From positions 5,179,001 through 5,243,000 of the forward strand of contig NZ_CP092831.1 of NCBI RefSeq assembly GCF_022531965.1: 64,000 bases of DNA, in the 5' to 3' direction. Each line of letters begins with the position of its first letter. Positions within the stretch are counted from its first letter, which is position 1. Both the position numbers and the translations under genes were made by a program. The notes under the pieces were generated by a model. That model searched no databases and had not been told where the DNA came from. It was given only the letters and a program-made list of their open reading frames with translations. Positions 26,682-35,392 of this stretch are shown one piece after another. The DNA comes from Paenibacillus peoriae (lineage in GTDB: Bacteria; Bacillota; Bacilli; Paenibacillales; Paenibacillaceae).

Positions 26682-27944
26682 CTAAGCCACATGCTCCCGA
26701 ATCAATTCAGCAATCCATGTTACAGCCTGATCTATTTCGTTTTTCGTTACATACAAGTTAGGCAACAGACGAATCACGTTCGGTCCTGCTGTAATGAACA
26801 GAATGCCCTTCTTCTGTCCTGCCAAAACAAGCTCCGCTACCGGTTCTACACACTCAATGCCGACCATCAGACCTTTTCCACGGATATCCTTTACAAAAGG
26901 ACTATCTCCAAGCTGCTTTTGCAGACTATGGAAGAGGTAATCTCCCATCTCAGCTGCACGTTCTGGCAGCTTGTCATCAATAATCGTTTCAATAGTAGCT
27001 TGAACCGCTGCCATAGCAAGTGGCGTACCTCCAAAGGTAGAACCATGACTGCCCGCTGTGAACGCTTCACGCAAATATCCTTTGCCTAGCATCGCACCCA
27101 CAGAGAACCCACTGCCCAGTCCTTTCGCCAATGTAAAGATATCCGGCTCTATACCATAATGCTCAAAGGAAAACAGCTTGCCCGTCCGTCCCATACCTGT
27201 TTGCACTTCGTCAATGATCAGCAGCAAACCATGCTCGCGGCATAGCTTGGTGATCACATCTACGAAAGCAGGGTCTACCGGATACATGCCGCCTTCGGCT
27301 TGCACCATTTCCAGCATAATTGCCGCTGTATTCTCATTGATGGCTGCTTCGAGCGCAGCCTGATCATGAAGCGGAACGCTTTTGAATCCGGCGGGAAGCG
27401 GTAAAAAGCCTTCTTTCACTTTGTCCTGACCCGTAGCGGTCAAGGTTGCCAGCGTCCGTCCGTGAAAGGATTGCGTGAACGTAATAATTTCGTAGCGACC
27501 GGTCTGCTTTACCTTCTGGTGGTAACGACGTGCCAGCTTAATTGCAGCTTCGTTCGCTTCGGCCCCGCTGTTGCAGAAGAACACGGCATCTGCGCTGCTA
27601 TGGGCTGTCAGCAAGGCAGCTGCCCGTTCCTGCCCCGGTATATGAAACAGATTGGATACATGCCACAATTCATCGATCTGTTTTTTCAATCGTTCAGCTA
27701 CTGCTTGAGGCGCATGGCCCAAATTAGTAACGGCGATGCCTGACATGAAATCCAGATAACGCTTGCCCTGATCGTCCCACAGCCAGCTTCCTTGCCCTTT
27801 CACCAGTGTAAGCGGGTATCTTGCGTAGTTTGGAAAAAGAGAGCTATTTGTCTGCGTTTTTGCCGGCTCCATTTCCGCTTGCACTCCACTTCCATCCGTA
27901 CTTGGCATTTCCTCGCTCACCAGCGTATTCGGTTCCTTACTCAT
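26682..27944 (-). CDS. argD: Acetylornithine aminotransferase
   Basis: A 420-residue PLP class III aminotransferase. The PLP lysine is in FTLAKGLGSGFSVGA; DEVQTGMGRTG and NSGAEANEAAIKLAR are conserved. The first ~35 residues are an acidic, Ser/Thr-rich extension before the normal family start at LFPNYARYPL. ATG 27944 lies 10 bases from AAGGAG; a GTG at 27953 would be one base away and is not credible. The enzyme probably also serves lysine synthesis, as in other bacteria (family knowledge). Confidence 0.95.
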   Translation of the reverse strand: MSKEPNTLVSEEMPSTDGSGVQAEMEPAKTQTNSSLFPNYARYPLTLVKGQGSWLWDDQGKRYLDFMSGIAVTNLGHAPQAVAERLKKQIDELWHVSNLFHIPGQERAAALLTAHSSADAVFFCNSGAEANEAAIKLARRYHQKVKQTGRYEIITFTQSFHGRTLATLTATGQDKVKEGFLPLPAGFKSVPLHDQAALEAAINENTAAIMLEMVQAEGGMYPVDPAFVDVITKLCREHGLLLIIDEVQTGMGRTGKLFSFEHYGIEPDIFTLAKGLGSGFSVGAMLGKGYLREAFTAGSHGSTFGGTPLAMAAVQATIETIIDDKLPERAAEMGDYLFHSLQKQLGDSPFVKDIRGKGLMVGIECVEPVAELVLAGQKKGILFITAGPNVIRLLPNLYVTKNEIDQAVTWIAELIREHVA

Positions 27945-27999
27945 TATGTTCACGCTCCTTTATCGTTTGGTTATATAGGTCGAGCTATATATATTACAA

Positions 28000-28839
28000 T
28001 TACTGCATACGCACGATGCGTGTTCCAATCGATTCTCCGCCTAGCACACGACTTAGTACCTGCGGTTCGCTACCGTTCACAATGACGACTTCCTTCACTT
28101 TGCCGTGGATACAGGCAATAGCCGCTCTCACTTTCGGGATCATACCCCCATATATTTCACCTGTGCTAATCATATCCTCAATTTCCTGTACGGTGATAGA
28201 GTCCAGCACTTTCTTTTCTCCGCCATACTTCTTCAATATGCCTGGTACATCTGTAACGACGATCATCCGACTGACCCCCAGATGAGAGGCTACCGCACCC
28301 GCCGCTGTATCCGCATTAATGTTGTAACGCTGACCAGATCGATCAATCCCGATGGGGGCAATAACAGGCATATAGTCCATATCCAGGACACCTGTAATAA
28401 TCGAGGCTTGAACAGATGTTACCTCTCCGACCCAACCGACCTCAGCAGCATTCGACACAGGCTTGGCTTCGATTAAATAACCATCACTACCTGACAACCC
28501 CAACGCTCGGCCCCCATGCAGTCCTATTCTACGTACAATCTGCTTGTTAATGCTACCCGCCAGTACCATCTCCACGACATCCAGCACGGGTTCGGTCGTT
28601 TTGCGTAATCCATGAATGAACTCTGTTTCGATCCCCAGCTTCGCCAAGTTGTCGGAGATCGCAGGGCCACCGCCATGTACAATGACAGGTTGAAGACCTT
28701 CCGACTGCAAACGCGCCAAATCTTCAAAAAAGGAATCAGGTAACGCAGCCAGCGTACTTCCTCCGCATTTCATCACAAAATTACGACGTGCCACTCCCGC
28801 ATGATTCGCTTGATCCGCGTGTTCCACTGCCGATTGCAT
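28000..28839 (-). CDS. argB: Acetylglutamate kinase
   Basis: A 279-residue amino-acid kinase phosphorylating N-acetylglutamate. FVMKCGGSTL (phosphate-binding Lys), VIVHGGGPAI and the C-terminal TDVPGILK are in place. ATG 28839 follows AAGGAG. A 20-residue extension precedes the first strand. The long N-terminal helix of arginine-inhibited kinases is not evident, so strong feedback inhibition cannot be claimed from sequence. Confidence 0.95.
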   Translation of the reverse strand: MQSAVEHADQANHAGVARRNFVMKCGGSTLAALPDSFFEDLARLQSEGLQPVIVHGGGPAISDNLAKLGIETEFIHGLRKTTEPVLDVVEMVLAGSINKQIVRRIGLHGGRALGLSGSDGYLIEAKPVSNAAEVGWVGEVTSVQASIITGVLDMDYMPVIAPIGIDRSGQRYNINADTAAGAVASHLGVSRMIVVTDVPGILKKYGGEKKVLDSITVQEIEDMISTGEIYGGMIPKVRAAIACIHGKVKEVVIVNGSEPQVLSRVLGGESIGTRIVRMQ

Positions 28840-28957
28840 ATCATCTCTCCTTTTCTTCTCCGCATATCCGTGCAATTTTTAAATGATGCTGGACTTATAT
28901 CCGCTCTTTGCTTCTATTAACTACTATCCTTATTCAATCCGTATTTTATTCGGGTAT

Positions 28958-30184
28958 CTATGTCCGATAAGCTGCGTTAATCCGCACATAATCATAGGTT
29001 AGGTCACAGCCCCATGCTGTAGCGGTTCCGTCCCCGTGATGCAAATCAACAATAATTTGCACCGTATCTCCCCGCAAATAGGCTAGCGCCTTTTCTTCGT
29101 CAAAAGCGACCGGACTCGATTGGCTTAGCACAACAATATCACCCAAGCGAATATCTACCGTATCTGGATTAACCGGCTCTCCAGCACGCCCTACGGCCGC
29201 AATAATCCGTCCCCAATTCGCATCTGCTCCGAAGACGGCTGACTTGACCAGACTAGACCCAACCACCGTCTTGGCTATCGCTTGAGCGGACGCATCGCTT
29301 ACCGCTCCGCTTACAGACACCTCTACTAGCTTCGTAGCACCCTCTCCATCGCGAGCAATTGCCTTCGCCAGTTCTCGGCAGATATAGGTGAACGCCTCGG
29401 CAAAAGCGTCCCAATCGGGATGCCCTACGTGCAGTTCACGGTTGCCAGCCAGCCCACTTGCCATAGCAATCAGCATATCGTTCGTGCTCGTATCCCCATC
29501 CACCGTAATCATATTAAAGCTGGTATCCGTTGCCTGCTTTAATAGTTGATGAAGCGCCGTCTGTCCGATTACTGCATCACAGGTCATAAAAGCGAGCATC
29601 GTTGCCATATTCGGATGTATCATGCCTGATCCCTTGGCCGCCCCGGCGATGTGCACGGTCACACCGTCCACTTCAACCGCCACACATGCTTCCTTTTTAA
29701 CCAAGTCCGTTGTCAGAATGGCTTGGGTAAATTGCTCTGCTCCATCGTTTGCCCCGTTCATACGGTCAGGTAAGGAGGATATACCTTCAAGCACACAATC
29801 CATTTTCAAATGCTCGCCGATCACGCCTGTCGAGGCGACGGCTACATTGCTCTCAGCAACACCCAGTTCATGAGCCGCAGCCGAACGCATAGCGTAGGCA
29901 TCCTGCTCTCCTTGTTGTCCCGTGCAGGCATTGGCGTTTCCGCTGTTCACCACTACTGCCTGCAATCGACCATCTGCCAAGCTCTCGCGGGTCACCTTCA
30001 GCGGTGCAGCCTGAAACACATTGGTGGTGTACACCGCAGCAGCTGTCGCTTCTACCTCACAACGAATCGCGCCCATATCGTTGCGGTTCGAATTTTTTAG
30101 CCCGCAGTGTAATCCTCCGGCTGTAAAACCACGCGGAGTTACGATGTTACCCCCGTTCACTACTGTAAACTCTACTTTGCCCAT
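28958..30184 (-). CDS. argJ: Bifunctional glutamate N-acetyltransferase/ornithine acetyltransferase
   Basis: A 408-residue ArgJ that recycles the acetyl group from N-acetylornithine to glutamate. The self-cleavage site is in HPNMATMLAFM: the Thr after MA becomes the nucleophile of the beta chain. NSGNANACTG and GDTSTNDM are also conserved. ATG 30184 gives the usual MGKVEFTVVNGGNIVTPRGF start; the site GAGGGC is weak. An in-frame start 29 codons upstream is unlikely. With ArgJ present no separate argA/argE is needed. Confidence 0.95.
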   Translation of the reverse strand: MGKVEFTVVNGGNIVTPRGFTAGGLHCGLKNSNRNDMGAIRCEVEATAAAVYTTNVFQAAPLKVTRESLADGRLQAVVVNSGNANACTGQQGEQDAYAMRSAAAHELGVAESNVAVASTGVIGEHLKMDCVLEGISSLPDRMNGANDGAEQFTQAILTTDLVKKEACVAVEVDGVTVHIAGAAKGSGMIHPNMATMLAFMTCDAVIGQTALHQLLKQATDTSFNMITVDGDTSTNDMLIAMASGLAGNRELHVGHPDWDAFAEAFTYICRELAKAIARDGEGATKLVEVSVSGAVSDASAQAIAKTVVGSSLVKSAVFGADANWGRIIAAVGRAGEPVNPDTVDIRLGDIVVLSQSSPVAFDEEKALAYLRGDTVQIIVDLHHGDGTATAWGCDLTYDYVRINAAYRT

Positions 30185-30289
30185 AATTATGTGCCCTCGT
30201 TCGCAACATATTCGATGAATGACAGCTGTTTGTATTCCAAATTCCCGCTCGCTGCCGTTATCCGTATCCATGTTGCAGTTACTTGCTAC

Positions 30290-31339
30290 TTACGGATATA
30301 CCGGTATGAAGCCTAGCCCGAGGTTCTCCTCCCATCCCATCATCAAATTTAAATTCTGAATCGCCTGCCCAGCGGCACCCTTCACAACATTATCAATGAC
30401 AGAAATAATCGTAAGACGCCCGGTTCGGGCATCTGCTGCAAAACCGATGTCACAGTAATTCGAACCCATTACTTCCTTCGTTGCTGGCCATATACCTTCG
30501 CCACGTACACGGACAAAAGGATGGCCTTTATAATAATCCCGGTATAACCCGATAAGATCTTGATCTGTATGGTCACCCTTCAGCGTGACATAAATCGTAC
30601 TCATAATTCCTCGGGTCATAGGAACAAGTTGTGTTGTAAACGTAATCGTAACGTCCTCGCCCGCAATATCGCCCAGTACCTGTTCGATCTCAGGGATGTG
30701 CTGGTGCTTATTCACCTTATAAGCCTTAAAATTCTCGTTCATTTCCGCATAGTGCGAAACGAGGCTTGTTCCCCTACCCGAGCCGGATACCCCGGATTTG
30801 GCATCCACAATCAGCGACCGATGGTCGATCCAATCCGCTTTCAGCGCAGGAATAATCCCCAGCAATGTTGCAGTCGGATAACAGCCCGGATTTGAAATAA
30901 AAGAAACGCCCGCCAGCTTTTCTGCATACACCTCACTGAGTCCGTATACCGCTTGCTTGAGATATTCGGGTGAAGCTGCAGGCTTTTTATACCATGCTTC
31001 ATACGTTTCCCCGCTTCGAAGCCTGAAGTCCCCGGAAAGGTCAATGACCTTCAGTCCGACATCAAGAAGCTGCGGCACTAACTTGGTACTAACGCCCGAT
31101 GGCGTAGCAGTGAAAACCAGATCGGCCTTAGCAGCAATTTCGTGGACTTCGACACCGTCCAAATCCTGCACTACAATGTCCGTCAGATGTGGAAATCCGT
31201 CACTGATTGGGACACCCGCGCTGGACGAAGAAATAACAGATACAATCTCTACTTGCGGATGATGAACCAAAAAACGAATCAGCTCCACCCCGCCATACCC
31301 GGTGGAACCGACAATTGCCACTTTTAACTTGCTGCTCAC
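30290..31339 (-). CDS. argC: N-acetyl-gamma-glutamyl-phosphate reductase
   Basis: A 349-residue NADPH-dependent reductase. The nucleotide loop is IVGSTGYGGVELIRFL and the catalytic Cys is in FISNPGCYPTATLLG; the His in KHQHIPEIEQ is conserved. GTG at 31339 is the start, preceded by GGAGGAAGG. First gene of the seven-gene arginine operon; a good SigA promoter lies 40-65 bases upstream. Confidence 0.96.
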   Translation of the reverse strand: MSSKLKVAIVGSTGYGGVELIRFLVHHPQVEIVSVISSSSAGVPISDGFPHLTDIVVQDLDGVEVHEIAAKADLVFTATPSGVSTKLVPQLLDVGLKVIDLSGDFRLRSGETYEAWYKKPAASPEYLKQAVYGLSEVYAEKLAGVSFISNPGCYPTATLLGIIPALKADWIDHRSLIVDAKSGVSGSGRGTSLVSHYAEMNENFKAYKVNKHQHIPEIEQVLGDIAGEDVTITFTTQLVPMTRGIMSTIYVTLKGDHTDQDLIGLYRDYYKGHPFVRVRGEGIWPATKEVMGSNYCDIGFAADARTGRLTIISVIDNVVKGAAGQAIQNLNLMMGWEENLGLGFIPVYP

Positions 31340-31376
31340 AGACCTTCCTCCATTCCGTTCGTATGAAATATGTATT

Positions 31377-31405
31377 ATTATACGACTCTATTTATATAAA
31401 TACAA
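31377..31405 (-). promoter_or_regulatory. argC promoter with palindromic ARG-box candidate
   Basis: On the minus strand TTGTAT (31400-31405), a 17-base spacer and a perfect TATAAT (31377-31382). A 14-bp perfect palindrome TATTTATATAAATA (31389-31402) lies in the spacer and touches the -35 box. It resembles the AT-rich pseudopalindromic ARG boxes bound by ArgR/AhrC, though the match to the consensus is only partial. Binding there would block RNA polymerase. Confidence 0.6.
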
Positions 31406-31755
31406 CACCTCATGTCATGTTATTCCCCCTAATTTAAAATATGCGCTCTTGTCTATTCTTTTGACCGACAAGCTGTACGAGCTATAATAAAGGAAATAAA
31501 AAATAGACAGCGAACTTCTTGAATACAGCTTGCCATTTTGCATAAAGAATAAGGGGGATATTCCCTTTAAATGATCTCACTTATTGGAGTTCATCTCGAT
31601 TGGTCATTTGCTGCACTTTATGGACTTGTTGAACATGAAGGGAGTACATGTAGCACTCATACAAGAGGAAATCACATGGGCTGCATCTAGTGAATCTGCT
31701 CAGAGGAACCTCTGAAGCGGATAATTGGGGTCGAAAATAAACCTATACGTTAGGG
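31406..31755. other. Divergent intergenic region argC / SMP-30 gene
   Basis: About 350 bases without a credible gene. It contains a perfect 7-bp inverted repeat with a 2-base loop (31700-31715) in the leader of the SMP-30 gene and a short AAGGG/CCCTT hairpin near 31550. No riboswitch or T-box was recognised. Confidence 0.5.
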
Positions 31756-32670
31756 GTGTTACACATCGAAACATATACAGCGAATATCGTTATAGATGCA
31801 AAAGCAAAGTTAGGTGAGGGTCCCAGCTGGGATCAGCGGTTTCAACGTTTATTTTGGGTCGATATTAAAGGCTTTCAATTGCATATCTACGATCCTTTTA
31901 CATGCACAGATCGTACAATAAATGTTGGTGAACATATTGGTGCAGTTGTACCTTATCTCAAAAATAAAGTGATCGTAGCGCTGATTAGCGGTCTATATTG
32001 TTTAGATATTGAGACAGGGGCCAAAGTATTAATTCATGATCCTGAGGAAGGTAGACTAGGTAATCGTTTTAATGATGGAAAATGCGATCCTGCCGGACGT
32101 TTTTTAGCAGGAACCATGAGTCTAAATGGCGAACATGCGCAAGGAGCATTGTATAGTCTGAGTACAAAAGGCGATGTCTCCTTACTGGTTGATAAAGCTT
32201 CCACATCTAATGGATTAGCCTGGAGCGCAGATCATCGTACAATGTATTACATTGATACTCCAACATTGGAGATCGTCTCCTTCGATTACGATGTGGTACA
32301 AGGCACTATTAGGAATAAGCAACTGGTGGCTAGATTGGATGAAAGTGAAGGGTATCCAGATGGCATGACCATCGATGCAGAGGGCATGTTGTGGGTCGCG
32401 AGATGGGGTGGTAAACGTGTCTCCCGTATCCATCCTGCTCATGGAGAAGTGATTGCTGAGGTGTCGCTTCCCGTCAATTGTGTGACTTCGTGCGCTTTTG
32501 GCGGTGAACAACTGGATGAGTTATATATTACAACTGCTCAAGATGATGATAGTGCCGATCAACCCTTAGCAGGCGGCCTATTTATGGTCAAGACAGGGGT
32601 AAAAGGAACGCCTACCTCGTATTTTAATCAAGGACAAACGGCAAATTGGCTTGAACGATTGGTAAAATGA
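31756..32670 (+). CDS. SMP-30/gluconolactonase/regucalcin-family lactonase
   Basis: A ~300-residue six-bladed beta-propeller. The metal-binding Glu is in LGEGPSWD, the Asn and Asp in NRFNDGKCDPAGRF, and a further Asp in YPDGMTID; these are the family's catalytic-site ligands. It likely opens a sugar lactone, substrate unknown. The start is odd: the only standard start codon is GTG 31756, which touches the AGGGG of the ribosome site, whereas the family N-terminus (ETYTANIVIDAKAKLGEGP) and an ideal 6-base spacing point to ATC at 31765. See findings. Convergent with the YitT gene. Confidence 0.88.
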   Translation: MLHIETYTANIVIDAKAKLGEGPSWDQRFQRLFWVDIKGFQLHIYDPFTCTDRTINVGEHIGAVVPYLKNKVIVALISGLYCLDIETGAKVLIHDPEEGRLGNRFNDGKCDPAGRFLAGTMSLNGEHAQGALYSLSTKGDVSLLVDKASTSNGLAWSADHRTMYYIDTPTLEIVSFDYDVVQGTIRNKQLVARLDESEGYPDGMTIDAEGMLWVARWGGKRVSRIHPAHGEVIAEVSLPVNCVTSCAFGGEQLDELYITTAQDDDSADQPLAGGLFMVKTGVKGTPTSYFNQGQTANWLERLVK

Positions 32671-32696
32671 ATCTAGTAAAGCATGCTGAAGAGAGA

Positions 32697-32721
32697 AGAG
32701 CCTACTATATTAGTGGGCTCT
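32697..32721. terminator. Hairpin between convergent SMP-30 and yitT genes
   Basis: A 10-bp stem with one G-T pair (32697-32706 with 32712-32721) and a 5-base loop, placed between the two stops. There is no clear T run on either side, so termination would be weak. Confidence 0.45.
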
Positions 32722-32769
32722 CCTGCATGGATTCAGTTAAGAGCATGCCTCCAGAAGGCCCTCTTTGTT

Positions 32770-33672
32770 TCAGCTTTCCTTCTTAAACCCTTCACCCAAT
32801 ACCTCACGAGTATTACTTATTATCACAAAAGCTTCCGGGTCTACCAAGCGGACGAGCGTTTTAAGGCGAGTTACCTCGTTTTGTCCGACTACAACCATAA
32901 GCACAGGACGTTCTTCGTTCGTGTAACCGCCCCGTCCTGCCAGCTCTGTCAATCCTCGGTCCAAATCCTGCAAAATAGCCTGCGTGATCGTTTCTTTCTG
33001 ATTGGATATGATGTAAGCCACTTTGGAGTAGCCCAATCCCATTTCCACGGCATCAATGACCTTACCCGTTACAAACAAGCCGATCAACGCATACAGCGCC
33101 CGTTCCGGCGAGAGGGCGAAACCAGCCAGTGTAATCACCGTGCCATCCATCAACATAACACAGAGAGAAAGACTAAAACCCGTATATTTTTGAATAATCT
33201 GCGCCAAAATAGCCAATCCACCCGTCGAGCCCCTGCCCCGAAACACGGTACCTAAACCCAATCCTACTCCGATTCCACCATATAGCGAAGCCAGCAACGG
33301 ATTGGTTGTCGGAACTGCCCAATCCTTCGTAACATAAACGAATAGCGGCAGCATAATACTTCCCAGCAGAGAACGCAAACCGTATTTTTTCCCTAACAGC
33401 AGGACCCCTGCTATAAATAATGGAATATTCATTCCCCACTGCGTATAGGCTGGTTCCAGGCCAAACAGCTCCTCGCCCAAGATAGACAAGCCCGATACCC
33501 CCCCGGATGCAATCCGGTTTGGGAGCAAGAACATGTTAAAGGTCAGCGCTGTAATGAAAGAGCCGAGTATAATCAGCAAAATATCGGTCACGTTGCGTGC
33601 GGGTCCGCTGGCGGCAATCAGAGGCTTGCGTCGTCTTCGGCGAGCAGCGGGAGGATTCAATTGAGGCATCAT
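32770..33672 (-). CDS. yvjA: YitT/YvjA-family membrane protein (DUF161 + DUF2179)
   Basis: A 300-residue protein with a basic N-terminus (ARRRRRKP), about five or six membrane segments (residues 30-205) and a C-terminal soluble DUF2179 domain (about 220-295, ending NTREVLGEGF). Function unknown in the family. In B. subtilis the YitT-family gene yvjA lies immediately after prfB, as here, so I take it as the YvjA orthologue. AAAGGAG precedes ATG 33672. Confidence 0.82.
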   Translation of the reverse strand: MMPQLNPPAARRRRRKPLIAASGPARNVTDILLIILGSFITALTFNMFLLPNRIASGGVSGLSILGEELFGLEPAYTQWGMNIPLFIAGVLLLGKKYGLRSLLGSIMLPLFVYVTKDWAVPTTNPLLASLYGGIGVGLGLGTVFRGRGSTGGLAILAQIIQKYTGFSLSLCVMLMDGTVITLAGFALSPERALYALIGLFVTGKVIDAVEMGLGYSKVAYIISNQKETITQAILQDLDRGLTELAGRGGYTNEERPVLMVVVGQNEVTRLKTLVRLVDPEAFVIISNTREVLGEGFKKES

Positions 33673-33714
33673 TCGTGTTCTCCTTTAATTAAAAAATACC
33701 GTTACACAAAAATT

Positions 33715-33751
33715 CCTACAGTCTGCAGGCACATGGTCTGCGGACTGTAGG
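33715..33751 (-). terminator. Terminator of prfB
   Basis: A 14-bp stem with one mismatch (33715-33728 with 33738-33751) and a 9-base loop, followed by AATTTTTG on the minus strand, 16 bases after the prfB stop. Confidence 0.85.
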
Positions 33752-33766
33752 AAAACGTACAGGCTA

Positions 33767-34880
33767 TTATTCTGCGTCCAGCTTAATTTGGCTGCGCAGG
33801 TAACCATCGATGAAGGGATCGAGATCGCCATCCATGACAGCCCCTACGTTGCCAGTTCCCACGCTAGTACGGTGATCCTTAACCATGCTGTATGGATGGA
33901 ACACGTAGGAGCGAATTTGGCTGCCCCATGCAATATCGGACTGTTCTCCGCGGATTTCATCCAAATGCTGACGCTGCTCTTCGATCTTACGCTCGTAGAG
34001 CTTGGAACGGAGCATCGTCATGGCACGCTCTCGGTTCTTGATCTGGGAGCGTTCATTTTGACAGGTCACGACAATACCGGAAGGTAAATGCGTAATCCGA
34101 ACGGCTGAATCGGTCGTATTAATATGCTGACCGCCCGCACCACTGGCCCGGTACGTATCAATTTTAAGATCTTCCGTGCGGATCTCAACGTCCACATCAT
34201 CCGCAATTTCCGGCACCACATCACAGGATACGAACGATGTATGCCGACGGCCGGAGGAATCAAATGGAGAGATACGAACAAGCCGATGCACGCCTTTCTC
34301 TGCTTTCAAATAGCCGTAGGCATTGTAACCTTTGATCAAAAGGGTTACGCTCTTAATCCCTGCTTCATCACCTGCTAGATAATCCAGGGTCTCTACCTTA
34401 AAGCCCCGTTTTTCTGCCCAGCGTGTATACATCCGTAGCAACATTTGGCCCCAGTCTTGGGACTCCGTTCCGCCTGCTCCCGGATGCAACTCCAGGATGG
34501 CATTAAGTTTGTCATACGGCTGATTCAAAAGCAATTGCAATTCAAACTCCTGAAGCTTGCTCAGCAGAGAACTGACACTATTCTCAATCTCTCCAGCCAG
34601 TGTTTCATCGCCTTCCTCATCAGCCAGCTCAGCCATCATGCCAGCGTCTTCGTATTCCTGACGAAGCTGTTCATAGCTGTCTACTGAAGACTTAACAGCG
34701 TTCATTTCTGCTATTACACCTTGGGCCTTGTCATTATCATCCCAAAAGTCAGGTGCAGCCATCTTTACTTCAAAGTTTGCGATCATTTCCTGTTTGAGAT
34801 CTAAGTCAAAGAGACCCCCTAAGGTTTGTTAGTTTCTTGCCTATTTCTCGCAAATCATGCTTTACACTTGGATCAATCAT
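33767..34880 (-). CDS. prfB: Peptide chain release factor 2, with programmed +1 frameshift
   Basis: RF2 terminates translation at UGA and UAA. The gene is split: 24 codons from ATG 34880 to an in-frame TGA (34808-34806), then 347 codons in the +1 frame from GAC at 34807 to the stop at 33767, giving 370 residues. The GGQ motif ([11 protein letters not shown]) for peptide release and the SPF motif ([10 protein letters not shown]) for stop recognition are intact. AAAAGGAG precedes the start. It lies downstream of secA as in B. subtilis, but a 510-base hairpin-rich gap separates them. Confidence 0.97.
34804..34820 (-). promoter_or_regulatory. prfB autoregulatory frameshift signal
   Basis: The minus strand reads AGGGGGTCTCTTTGACT: an internal Shine-Dalgarno AGGGGG (34815-34820), three bases, then CTT TGA C. 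The slippery CTT next to the UGA stop is the standard RF2 feedback site; low RF2 lets the ribosome shift +1 into the long frame. Confidence 0.95.
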
Positions 34881-35392
34881 GATGTCATTCTCCTTTTAAT
34901 ATATGGTTAGGGGAAGTAAAAGCGTTGTGAGTTACGGCTGGGTGAAGAGACGCTGCGCGAATGATTTGATCTTACGATCGCTGTTGCAGCGAGATGCCCT
35001 TGATTGGATTAACACATTCAAAGGTGGGCATCTCACTGCAAAGGCGAACGCTGACGCTTCTCCAGATTCAAATCCTCCGCTTCGCTACCGACCGCCGTAA
35101 AGTCAAACGACTTTTAAATAATCGGCTCAGGTATGTGAGCCGAGTCAAGAGCTGAATTAACTGACAAGCAAGCTAAGACCCGCTTGCTTGTCATAATTAT
35201 AGAAATAGGGACAATCTTCTCAAGAAAAAAATATTCAAACTGATCCTCCAACAAAAACACTATAAGCTGAAAACATCAGTGCATCCCCTGTATGGCACAA
35301 AATGGCCGACGGTCAGTGGTTGAACTGCCGCCTGCCATTATATGCACTGCAGGGAATAGTGTATCTCAAGACTCTCCCTTAATTTCAATCCG
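34881..35392. other. Hairpin-rich intergenic region between secA and prfB
   Basis: About 510 bases without a credible gene. Three inverted repeats (34984-35041, 35123-35142, 35163-35192) occupy the middle. No T run follows them on the minus strand, so they are not simple secA terminators. Confidence 0.6.
34984..35192. repeat. Cluster of three inverted repeats
   Basis: First: 16-base arms with 15 matches (34984-34999 with 35026-35041), 26-base loop. Second: perfect 7-bp arms (35123-35129 with 35136-35142). Third: perfect 11-bp arms (35163-35173 with 35182-35192), 8-base loop. The flanks of the first (GACGCT near 34953 and its partners near 35050-35060) may extend it. It could be a dispersed intergenic element or a structured RNA. 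Confidence 0.6.

Noticed and set aside
31573..31717. Short plus-strand open stretch ending HVALIQEEITWAASSESAQRNL before the SMP-30 gene
   Set aside because: No ribosome site, under 50 codons, no family recognised. It could be a gene remnant but nothing in the sequence proves this.
34903..35100. 65-codon plus-strand frame in the secA-prfB gap
   Set aside because: Start has a poor site and the frame is made of the inverted repeats; more likely non-coding.
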